Source: an uncultured Achromobacter sp. (GTDB lineage Bacteria; Pseudomonadota; Gammaproteobacteria; Burkholderiales; Burkholderiaceae_B). Taken from it: a stretch of DNA of 6,988 nucleotides. Position 1 is the first letter of the stretch. Each line of letters starts with the position of its first letter. The stretch is taken from the NCBI GenBank assembly GCA_913775005.1, contig CAJYKY010000167.1:1-6988 (forward strand), read 5' to 3'. Below the pieces are notes generated by a model, which saw only the letters and a list, made by a program, of their open reading frames with translations, was not told the origin of the DNA and searched no databases. This document shows, one piece after another, positions 1 through 5,977 of this stretch. The position numbers and the translations under genes are program-made.

Positions 1-58
1 CCTTGTTCAGATACAGTTCGAGGATCTGGTTCTTGGAGAATTTCAGCTCCATCGCCAG
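1..58 (-). other. Segment resembling a class A penicillin-binding protein glycosyltransferase (GT51) motif, joined to the amidase
   Basis: In the amidase frame, bases 58 down to 1 encode AMELKFSKNQILELYLNK after a shared Leu-Ala-Leu. The pattern SK-x-QILELYLN-K is the conserved motif of GT51 peptidoglycan glycosyltransferases (PBP1A-type proteins), normally followed by an aromatic-Gly segment that lies outside the window. By my count these 60 bases are 50% GC, against 60% for the next 60, although the sample is tiny. Only about 18 residues are visible, so the identification rests on one strong motif. It may be a misjoined piece of an mrcA/ponA-like gene rather than a native part of this operon. 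Confidence 0.6.
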
Positions 59-244
59 CGCCAGCACCGCATTCAACGCCGGACCTTGCTGATCAAACGC
101 GGCAATGCGCGCCAGATACAGGCGCACCAGATCCACCGCACACAGCCGCCCCGCCGCCATCTCGGCCTGCATCACCGCAATGGGTTGCCGGCAGATGGCA
201 TCATCCACCGACAACGGCCCGGCCAACAATTCCGGCCGGCTCAT
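1..244 (-). CDS. Amidase-signature family hydrolase, N-terminal fragment (partial, aberrant after about codon 63)
   Basis: The ATG at 242-244 overlaps the stop of the upstream ATPase as ATGA, so translation is probably coupled; 81 codons are visible before the left edge. Residues 22-63 (IAVMQAEMAAGRL, then VDLVRLYLARIAAFDQ, then GPALNAVLAL) match the N-terminal helices typical of amidase-signature enzymes, which hydrolyse carboxamides with a Ser-Ser-Lys triad. That triad lies further downstream and is not in the window, so activity cannot be judged. An amidase would normally continue after LNAVLAL with an Asn-Pro and a helix rich in Ala, Arg and Asp. Here the frame runs instead into AMELKFSKNQILELYLNK, which resembles a penicillin-binding protein. 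The other two frames of bases 1-60 do not restore an amidase sequence, so a simple frameshift does not explain it. I am fairly sure of the amidase identity of the first 63 residues; the intact gene cannot be confirmed here. Confidence 0.72.
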   Translation of the reverse strand, partial: MSRPELLAGPLSVDDAICRQPIAVMQAEMAAGRLCAVDLVRLYLARIAAFDQQGPALNAVLALAMELKFSKNQILELYLNK

Positions 245-1257
245 CGGAAATGACACGCCACCCACTGCTGCCCGGTTCCCGACGCGACCGGCCGCTGCGT
301 CAGCGGGGGCTGCGTCTGGCGGCACACGTCCCGCGCTAGCGGGCAGCGCGTATGAAAGCGGCAGCCGCTGGGCGGGTTAGCCGGGCTGGGCGGATCGCCC
401 TGCAACAGCTTGCGCTGCGCGGGCATGTGCGGATTGGGCACGGGCACTGCCGACAGCAGGATCTCGGTGTAAGGGTGCAGCGGCTGCGAGAACAGCGTGT
501 CGCGGTCGGCCACTTCCACGATGCGGCCAAGATACATCACCGCCACGCGATGGCTGATGTGCCGCACCACCGCCAGGTCATGCGCCACGAACAGATAGGC
601 GATGCCCATCTCCGCTTGCAAGTCCATCAGCAGATTGATGACCTGCGCCTGCACCGACACATCCAGTGCGGACACGGGTTCGTCACAGACGATCAGCTTG
701 GGTCGCAGCGCCAGCGCCCGCGCAATCCCCAGCCGCTGCCGTTGCCCGCCCGAGAACTCGTGCGGAAACTTCTTCATCGCTTCCGGACGCAGCCCGACCT
801 TGCCGAACAGCCATGCCAGCTCGTCCTGACGCGAACGGCCACCCGATGCCGGATAGTTGCGTAGCGGCTCGCCCACGATATCGCCCGCCGTCATACGCGG
901 ATTGAGCGACGCATAAGGGTCCTGGAAAATGATCTGCATGTCGCGCCGCCGGTTGCGCATCTGCTCTGCCGACAGCGCCAGGATCTCTTCGCCTTCCAGC
1001 TTCACGGAGCCCGACGTCGGCTGGATCAGCCGCAACACCGACTTGCCGGTGGTGGTCTTGCCGCAGCCCGACTCCCCCACCAACGCCAGCGTTTCCCCCC
1101 GCGCCACGCTGAACGACACGCCGTCCACCGCCTGGATGACCTTGCGGCGCGGCTTGAACCAGCCGCCTGCACCGGGGTAATGCATCTTCAGATCACGAAC
1201 GTCCAGCAACGGCGTCGTGGCAGGCGCTGCCGGTTGCTGCATAGGGGCGCTGCTCAT
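241..1257 (-). CDS. Peptide-type ABC transporter ATP-binding protein, DppF/OppF type
   Basis: This 338-residue protein is one of two nucleotide-binding subunits of the importer; it hydrolyses ATP on the cytoplasmic face to drive uptake. Visible motifs are Walker A GESGCGKT (61-68), Q-loop Gln112, signature FSGGQ (168-172), Walker B LIVCDEP with catalytic Glu193 (188-194) and H-loop His226. The oligopeptide-transporter C-terminal extension begins near HPYTEILL (261-268). It carries four cysteines (299, 305, 312, 335) in the spacing that holds an iron-sulfur cluster in characterised dipeptide-transporter ATPases. All catalytic residues are present and the length is normal. The N-terminus (2-16) is a short Ala/Pro/Gln/Thr-rich tail. 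The ATG overlaps the stop of the preceding ATPase by ATGA, and the gene's own stop overlaps the amidase start in the same way. DppF rather than DppD is inferred from its second position and its AVDGVSF and HDLAVVRHISHRVAVMYLG features. Confidence 0.95.
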   Translation of the reverse strand: MSSAPMQQPAAPATTPLLDVRDLKMHYPGAGGWFKPRRKVIQAVDGVSFSVARGETLALVGESGCGKTTTGKSVLRLIQPTSGSVKLEGEEILALSAEQMRNRRRDMQIIFQDPYASLNPRMTAGDIVGEPLRNYPASGGRSRQDELAWLFGKVGLRPEAMKKFPHEFSGGQRQRLGIARALALRPKLIVCDEPVSALDVSVQAQVINLLMDLQAEMGIAYLFVAHDLAVVRHISHRVAVMYLGRIVEVADRDTLFSQPLHPYTEILLSAVPVPNPHMPAQRKLLQGDPPSPANPPSGCRFHTRCPLARDVCRQTQPPLTQRPVASGTGQQWVACHFR

Positions 1258-2363
1258 GCTTGAACTCCGGTCAGGTCGGCGCTGGGCGCCGGGGCGGCGG
1301 TGGCAGCAGTCGTTGCCGCAGCCGTGGCCAACAGGCCCGGTTCTTTGGCCACGCGCGCCACTTCATGGCAGGCCACCACGTGATCGACGCCATGCGCCAT
1401 CAATTCAGGCGCGTCGACGCGGCAACGCTCGGTGGCGTAGCTGCAGCGCGGCGCAAAGCTACAGCCTTTGCCCAGCTCGCTGGGCGCGGGCACCATGCCG
1501 GGGATCTCGGCCAGGCGCTGCGAGGTCGTGTTCATGGAAGGCATCGACCCCATCAGCGCGCGCGTGTAGGGATGCAAAGGGCGGTCAAACAACTCCGCGA
1601 CGGGCGCCTCTTCAACCTTGCGCCCGGCGTACATCACCGCCACACGGTCACAGCATTCCGCCACCACGCCCAGGTCATGCGTAATCAGCACAATGCCCAT
1701 GCCCAGCGTCTTTTGCAGGTTGCGCAGCAGGTCCACGATCTGCGCCTGGATGGTGACGTCCAGCGCCGTAGTGGGTTCGTCGGCAATCAGCACTTCGGGG
1801 TTGCAGGCCAGCGCCAAAGCAATCATCACGCGCTGGCGCATGCCGCCCGAAAGCTGATACGGATACTCATGCACGCGGCGTTCGGGCTCGGCAATCTGCA
1901 CCAGACGCAACATCTCTTCCGCACGCCGGTAGGCATCGCGGCGGCTGAGCTTCTGGTGCACCATGACCGTCTCGGCAATCTGCCGCCCCACGGTCAGCAC
2001 CGGGTTCAGCGACGTCATGGGTTCCTGAAAGATCATCGAAATGCGGTTGCCGCGAATCTGGCGCATCTGCTTTTCGGTCAGGCTGAGCAGGTCGGTGCCG
2101 CGATACCGGATCTGGCCGCCCGCAAAGCGCCCCGGCGGCGTTGGCACCAGCCGCAAGATCGACAGCGCCGTCACGCTCTTGCCGCAGCCGGACTCGCCCA
2201 CCACGCCCAGCGTGCGGCCGGCTTGAACTTGATAAGACACCCCGTCGACCGACCGGACCGTGCCGGACACGGTATCGAAATAGGTGCGCAGGTTGTCGAC
2301 TTCCAGCAGCACCTCGCCTTCAGCGATGGCAGGGTTGGGGACCGTGGCAAACGTGGCGGCCAT
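1254..2363 (-). CDS. Peptide-type ABC transporter ATP-binding protein, DppD/OppD type
   Basis: This 369-residue protein is the first nucleotide-binding subunit of the importer and presumably pairs with the following DppF-type ATPase under the two permeases. It has Walker A GESGCGKS (56-63), Q-loop Gln113, signature LSGGM (171-175), Walker B VLIADEP with Glu196 (191-197) and H-loop His229. The signature LSGGMRQR and the VVAECCDRVAVMYAG segment are typical of the OppD/DppD branch. The C-terminal extension starts near HPYTRALMGSMP (264-275) and has cysteines 301, 307, 314 and 332, matching the family's iron-sulfur cluster site. An Ala/Thr-rich tail of about 25 residues (345-369) follows and is probably disordered. 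The ATG at 2363 is chosen because a strong AGGAGG lies 5 nt upstream. The gene begins 9 nt after the DppC-type permease and overlaps the next ATPase by 4 nt. Confidence 0.95.
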   Translation of the reverse strand: MAATFATVPNPAIAEGEVLLEVDNLRTYFDTVSGTVRSVDGVSYQVQAGRTLGVVGESGCGKSVTALSILRLVPTPPGRFAGGQIRYRGTDLLSLTEKQMRQIRGNRISMIFQEPMTSLNPVLTVGRQIAETVMVHQKLSRRDAYRRAEEMLRLVQIAEPERRVHEYPYQLSGGMRQRVMIALALACNPEVLIADEPTTALDVTIQAQIVDLLRNLQKTLGMGIVLITHDLGVVAECCDRVAVMYAGRKVEEAPVAELFDRPLHPYTRALMGSMPSMNTTSQRLAEIPGMVPAPSELGKGCSFAPRCSYATERCRVDAPELMAHGVDHVVACHEVARVAKEPGLLATAAATTAATAAPAPSADLTGVQA

Positions 2364-2368
2364 GGCGT

Positions 2369-2374
2369 CCTCCT
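2369..2374 (-). promoter_or_regulatory. Strong Shine-Dalgarno site for the DppD-type ATPase
   Basis: On the minus strand the bases read AGGAGG, followed by ACGCC and the ATG at 2363, giving a 5-nt spacer. The site overlaps the TAG stop of the permease gene (2373-2375), so ribosomes ending on the permease reach it directly. It is the best ribosome binding site in the window and fixes the start of the ATPase. The other genes have weaker sites. Confidence 0.85.
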
Positions 2375-3338
2375 AGCGTTGATTGGTCAGGCGGGGGTCC
2401 AGCGCATCGCGCAGGCCGTCGCCCATCAGGTTGATGGCCAGCACCGTGATGGCCAGCAGGATGCCGGGGTACAGAATCGTGTAGAACGCCACCGCGACGT
2501 AGTTGCGCGCGTCGGCCATCATGTTGCCCCAGCTGGGCACTTGCGCCGGCACGCCCACGCCCAGGAACGACAGCACCGCTTCGGTCAGCACGGCGGTGGC
2601 GGCGATGAATGTCGCCTGCACCACCAGCGGCGTCACCATATTGGGCAGCACGTGCCGCCGCAGGATCACGGGCAGGCGCGTGCCGATGGCATGCGCGGCT
2701 TCCACATACAGCTGCTCGCGCAGCGTCAGCGCCAGCGAGCGCACCAGCCGCACTACACGCGGTACCTGCGGAATGGCAATGGCGATGATCACCGTGGTCA
2801 GGCTGGCGCGGATCACGGCCATCAAGGCGATGGCAAGCAGGATGTCGGGAATGGCCATCATGCCGTCCATGATGCGCATGATGATGGCGTCGGCCCAGCG
2901 GATGAAGCCGGCCAGCAGGCCCAGCACTACGCCCAGCATCGTGGCCACCAGCGCCACCACGATGGCGACGACAAGCGACACGCGCCCGCCCCAGACCACG
3001 CGGCTGAACACATCGCGGCCCATCGCGTCGGTGCCGAAATAATGCTCGGCCGACGGCGGCTTGAGCCGTTGCAAGGGGTTGATGGTGATGGGGTTGTGCG
3101 TGGCGATCCACGGCGCGGCAATCGAGACGCCGGCCACGATCAACAGCAGCACGATGCCGATGATCAGCGTGGGATGCTTGCGCATCCAGCGCCAGCGCAG
3201 GCCGCTGGCCGACAGGGCTTCGTGCAGCAGCACCGGCGCGCCGCCCGCCGCCGCCGTGGCCGCAGTGGCGGCACCGGCAGCGCTGACGGTTCCGGCGGCG
3301 GCGCTGGGTGCGCCCGTGGAAATGGAGTTTTCAGACAT
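2373..3338 (-). CDS. Peptide-type ABC transporter permease, DppC/OppC type
   Basis: This 321-residue inner-membrane protein is the second channel subunit. A cytoplasmic N-terminus leads to a first membrane segment at about 58-79, and five more hydrophobic segments follow between about 118 and 305. Family hallmarks are HYFGTDAMGRDVFSRVVWG (99-117), typical of the DppC group, and the EAA loop YVEAAHAIGTRLPVILRRHV (211-230), which docks on the ATPases. LSFLGVGVPAQVPSWGNMM (256-274) and the C-terminal INLMGDGLRDALDPR (302-316) complete the pattern. The N-terminus is unusual: residues 10-35 are almost entirely Ala, Gly, Thr and Ser before the LRWRWMRKHP stretch where the family fold starts. The ATG at 3338 has a weak GGAA about 7 nt upstream and lies 27 nt after the DppB-type gene. 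A later start that removes the Ala-rich region cannot be excluded, although I see no suitable Met before residue 52. Confidence 0.95.
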   Translation of the reverse strand: MSENSISTGAPSAAAGTVSAAGAATAATAAAGGAPVLLHEALSASGLRWRWMRKHPTLIIGIVLLLIVAGVSIAAPWIATHNPITINPLQRLKPPSAEHYFGTDAMGRDVFSRVVWGGRVSLVVAIVVALVATMLGVVLGLLAGFIRWADAIIMRIMDGMMAIPDILLAIALMAVIRASLTTVIIAIAIPQVPRVVRLVRSLALTLREQLYVEAAHAIGTRLPVILRRHVLPNMVTPLVVQATFIAATAVLTEAVLSFLGVGVPAQVPSWGNMMADARNYVAVAFYTILYPGILLAITVLAINLMGDGLRDALDPRLTNQR

Positions 3339-3365
3339 GATGCGTTCCGGCGGCGGCCTGACGGC

Positions 3366-4301
3366 CTAGTAACGGATACGGGGATCGAACAGCCGGTAGC
3401 TGAGATCGATCAACAGATTGATCAGCACGTACGCGCCCGCTGAAATCAGCAGCACGCTCTGGATCACCGGATAGTCGTGGTGCTGCACGGCGTCGATGAC
3501 GAGCCGGCCGATGCCGGGAATCGCAAACACGGTTTCGGTCACGACCACGCCGCCGATCAACAGCGCAATGCCCACGCCCACGGTCGTGGCGATAGGAATC
3601 GCGGCGTTGCGCAGCGCGTGCTCCAGCACCGGCAGCACGGCCAGCCCCTTGGCGCGCGCGGTGCGGATGTAGTCTTCGTGCAGCACTTCCACCACGGTCG
3701 CCCGCGTCATCCGCGTGATCAGCGCGATGTACACCAGCGCCAGGTTGATGCACGGCAGCGTCAGGTTGCGCAGCCACGGCCCAACGCCGCTGGACAGGCT
3801 GACATAGCCCTGCACCGGCAGCCATTGCAGCTTGACCGCAAAGCCGTAGATCAGCAGATAGCCCACCAGGAAAACCGGCAGCGAAAACGCCAGCACGGCA
3901 AACAGCATGACCAGGCGATCGATCCACGTGCCGGCGCGGTACGCCGCCAGCACGCCCAGCGGCACCGCCACCAGGATCGACACCAGCATGGTGATCGCCG
4001 CGATGGACAACGTGGGTTCCACACGTTGCGACAGCAGCTGCGTGACCGGCACCTGCGTGAAGATCGACGTGCCCAGGTCGCCTTGCATCAGCTTGGCGGC
4101 CCACAGGCCGAACTGCCGCCACAGCGGTTCATCCAGGCCCAGCGCCGTGTGGAGCTTGGCGATGTCTTCCGCCGTGGCGAAGTCGCCGGCGATCAGCGCC
4201 GCCGGGTCGCCGGGCGACAGGTGGATCAACAGAAACACGATCACCGCCACCACCGCCATGACGGGCACGATGGCGAGCACGCGCCGAATGATGTAACCCA
4301 T
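3366..4301 (-). CDS. Peptide-type ABC transporter permease, DppB/OppB type
   Basis: This 311-residue inner-membrane protein is the first channel subunit of the importer. Six hydrophobic segments are visible at about 8-27, 98-120, 130-152, 181-196, 235-258 and 283-301. DppB-type markers are MGYIIRRVL at the start, HLSPGDPA (27-34), GDLGTSI (74-80), the EAA loop HEDYIRTARAKGL (208-220) that contacts an ATPase, and TVFAIPGIGRLVIDAV (257-272). The ending SYRLFDPRIRY (301-311) is characteristic of this group. Length is normal and nothing is missing. The gene lies 35 nt after the binding-protein gene. Its ribosome binding site is weak (a GAGA about 6 nt before the ATG), so it may depend on read-through from the gene before it. 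It is expected to form a heterodimer with the DppC-type permease encoded next. Confidence 0.96.
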   Translation of the reverse strand: MGYIIRRVLAIVPVMAVVAVIVFLLIHLSPGDPAALIAGDFATAEDIAKLHTALGLDEPLWRQFGLWAAKLMQGDLGTSIFTQVPVTQLLSQRVEPTLSIAAITMLVSILVAVPLGVLAAYRAGTWIDRLVMLFAVLAFSLPVFLVGYLLIYGFAVKLQWLPVQGYVSLSSGVGPWLRNLTLPCINLALVYIALITRMTRATVVEVLHEDYIRTARAKGLAVLPVLEHALRNAAIPIATTVGVGIALLIGGVVVTETVFAIPGIGRLVIDAVQHHDYPVIQSVLLISAGAYVLINLLIDLSYRLFDPRIRY

Positions 4302-4336
4302 AGTTGTCTCGCGTATCGATAACGTCAGGCGGCGGA

Positions 4337-5920
4337 CTACTTGTCCAGCACCCAGAGGTTCGGCAGGCTCCAGATCTTGTCCGTATTCTTCAGGCTGTTA
4401 TGCGCGGCGAAGGCCCGCGAATATTGGCCGATCGAAATCGCGGGAAAGACCTCGTAGGCGCGCTCCTGGAACTGGTCCAGCACGCGCTTGCGCTCGTCGG
4501 AGCTGGTGGCGGCGATCCATTGTTCGCGCAATTCATCCAGCTTCTTGTCGCAAGGCCAGCCGGGCAGGCTGTTGCCGCACACCGCGCCCAGATAGGTATT
4601 GCTGAGCGGCGAGTCCACGTTGAACTCGGAAGCGGCGGACAGGAAGATGTTCCAGCCGCCCTTGTCCAGCGGTTCCTTGCGCGCACGGCGGGCAGTCAGC
4701 GTGGCCCAGTCCATCGACTGGATGTCGAGGTTGACGCCGATGTCCTGCAAGGCCTGGATGGCGACCAGCGTGGCCGAGTTCAGATAGGCCAGATCGGTCG
4801 GCAGCAAGATCGCGATCTTCTCGCCCTTGTAGCCCGCCTCGGCCAGCAGCTTCTTGGCTAGCGCCGGGTCCGGCTTGGCGTAAGGGGCGGCGCCGGCCGT
4901 GGAGTCATTGGGGCCGCCGCAGATGAAGACCGTGGCGCAGTACTTCATGCGCAGGTCATCGGGGTAACCCATCGCAGCCGTGAACTTGTCCTGGTCCACC
5001 AGATGCGCCACCGCCTGGCGCGCCTTCGGGTTGTCGAAGGGCGGCATGGACTGGTTCAGGATGATGTAGCCCTGCGCGCGCTCCAGCACGCCGATCTTGA
5101 CGTTTTTGTTGGCGCGCAACGCGTCGATATAGTCGGCGGGTGCTTGTTCGATCATGTCGACTTCGCCATTGGTCAGCGCGGCCGTAGCGCTGTTGGAGTC
5201 GGGCAGCACGCGCCATTCCACGCGCGCGATGTGCGGCGTCTTGTCGCCCGCCAAGCCATCAGCCGCGGCCTTGGGGCCGATGTAGTGCGGGTTCTTTTCA
5301 AAGACGATCTTGCTGCCCGGCACCCATTCGTCGCGCTTGAAGACGTAAGGGCCGGAGCCCACCACTTCCGTCAGCGGGCGTGTGGCTGGCTGCGAGGCCA
5401 GGCGCTTGGGCAGGATGAAGGCGGGGTAGCTGGACACCTTGGCCAAGCCGTCCAGCACCATGTCGAAGGGTTGGGTCAGCGTGAGCTTGAAGCGGGTGTC
5501 GTCCAGCGCTTCCCACTTGCCGCCCGCACGCGTGATGGCCTGGCCGATGTTGTCGCGCGCCGACCAGCGTTCCAGCGACGCAATGACGTCGGCGGTGGTG
5601 ACAGGCTGGCCATCGCTGAATTTCAAGCCGGGCAGCAACGTGAACGTCCACATCTTCTTGTCGTCGCTGGCTTCATACTTTTCCACCATCTGCGGCTGCG
5701 GCTTGCTGTGCGTGTCCATGGCGAACAGCGTGTCGTACACCATGTAGCCGAAGTTGCGCGTGATGTAGGCGGTGGTGAAGGTGGGGTCCAGCACCTTCAG
5801 GTCAGCATGCGGCACGATGCGCAGCGTCTTGGCGGGTTGCGCGCTGGCAGGCAGCGCGGCAAGGGTGCAGGCCAGGCTCAGCGTGGCCGTCGAAAGCAGG
5901 CAAAGCAGGCGGTTTTTCAT
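4337..5920 (-). CDS. Periplasmic ABC transporter solute-binding protein, family 5 (DppA/OppA-like)
   Basis: This 527-residue protein captures the solute in the periplasm and delivers it to the permeases. Residues 1-27 form a signal peptide: MKNR, a hydrophobic core, then a probable signal peptidase I site after ASA (27). Cys18 does not sit in a proper lipobox, so a soluble protein is more likely than a lipoprotein. The family 5 pattern is clear: VYDTLFAMD (61-69), LLPGLKFSDGQPVTTADVIASLERW (95-119), GSGPYVF (188-194), a KNPHY segment (209-213), and LNQSMPPFDNPKARQAVAHLVD (288-309). The C-terminal lobe contains LDQFQERAYEVFPAISIGQY (481-500). The mature protein has only four cysteines, in two close pairs (328/334 and 448/457), which suggests two small disulfide loops. 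A GGAG lies 9 nt before the ATG. The ligand cannot be deduced: the family binds di- and oligopeptides but also nickel, heme, glutathione and opines. Confidence 0.95.
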   Translation of the reverse strand: MKNRLLCLLSTATLSLACTLAALPASAQPAKTLRIVPHADLKVLDPTFTTAYITRNFGYMVYDTLFAMDTHSKPQPQMVEKYEASDDKKMWTFTLLPGLKFSDGQPVTTADVIASLERWSARDNIGQAITRAGGKWEALDDTRFKLTLTQPFDMVLDGLAKVSSYPAFILPKRLASQPATRPLTEVVGSGPYVFKRDEWVPGSKIVFEKNPHYIGPKAAADGLAGDKTPHIARVEWRVLPDSNSATAALTNGEVDMIEQAPADYIDALRANKNVKIGVLERAQGYIILNQSMPPFDNPKARQAVAHLVDQDKFTAAMGYPDDLRMKYCATVFICGGPNDSTAGAAPYAKPDPALAKKLLAEAGYKGEKIAILLPTDLAYLNSATLVAIQALQDIGVNLDIQSMDWATLTARRARKEPLDKGGWNIFLSAASEFNVDSPLSNTYLGAVCGNSLPGWPCDKKLDELREQWIAATSSDERKRVLDQFQERAYEVFPAISIGQYSRAFAAHNSLKNTDKIWSLPNLWVLDK

Positions 5921-5929
5921 CGCGCTAGG

Positions 5930-5933
5930 CTCC
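5930..5933 (-). promoter_or_regulatory. Shine-Dalgarno site for the solute-binding protein
   Basis: The minus strand reads GGAG followed by a 9-nt spacer and the ATG at 5920. It supports that start, which also gives a complete signal peptide. Confidence 0.65.
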
Positions 5934-5951
5934 GATCAAATGAGGGATGTT

Positions 5952-5971
5952 GCCGGCGTTTGAGCGCCGGC
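5952..5971 (-). repeat. Short GC-rich inverted repeat (hairpin) between the metallopeptidase and binding-protein genes
   Basis: GCCGGCG (5952-5958) and CGCCGGC (5965-5971) form a perfect 7-bp stem with a 6-nt loop, in a 57-nt gap between two co-directional genes. On the transcribed strand no run of T follows the stem, so it does not look like an intrinsic terminator. It begins 6 nt after the metallopeptidase stop and ends 31 nt before the next ATG. A role in mRNA processing or in stabilising the downstream binding-protein message is possible, as seen in other ABC operons where the binding protein needs higher expression. This role is inference. Confidence 0.55.
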
Positions 5972-5977
5972 TGGAAC

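Noticed and set aside
1260..3443. A 727-codon open frame on the plus strand, antisense to the DppD-type ATPase and the DppC-type permease.
   Set aside because: Its composition (His, Gln, Arg, Gly and Ala, no domains) is what the reverse strand of high-GC genes gives when stops are rare. The minus-strand genes beneath it have full motifs.
4314..4321. Palindrome TATCGATA in the gap between the binding-protein and DppB-type genes.
   Set aside because: Eight bases with no flanking symmetry or repeat copy; expected by chance and not convincing as an operator.
3477..4322. A 281-codon plus-strand frame opposite the DppB-type permease.
   Set aside because: It is His/Gln/Arg-rich and mirrors the permease codons; there is no sign of an independent gene.
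5952..5971. Reading the hairpin as an intrinsic terminator.
   Set aside because: No T-run follows the stem on the transcribed strand, and the co-directional downstream genes would be cut off from the only likely promoter.
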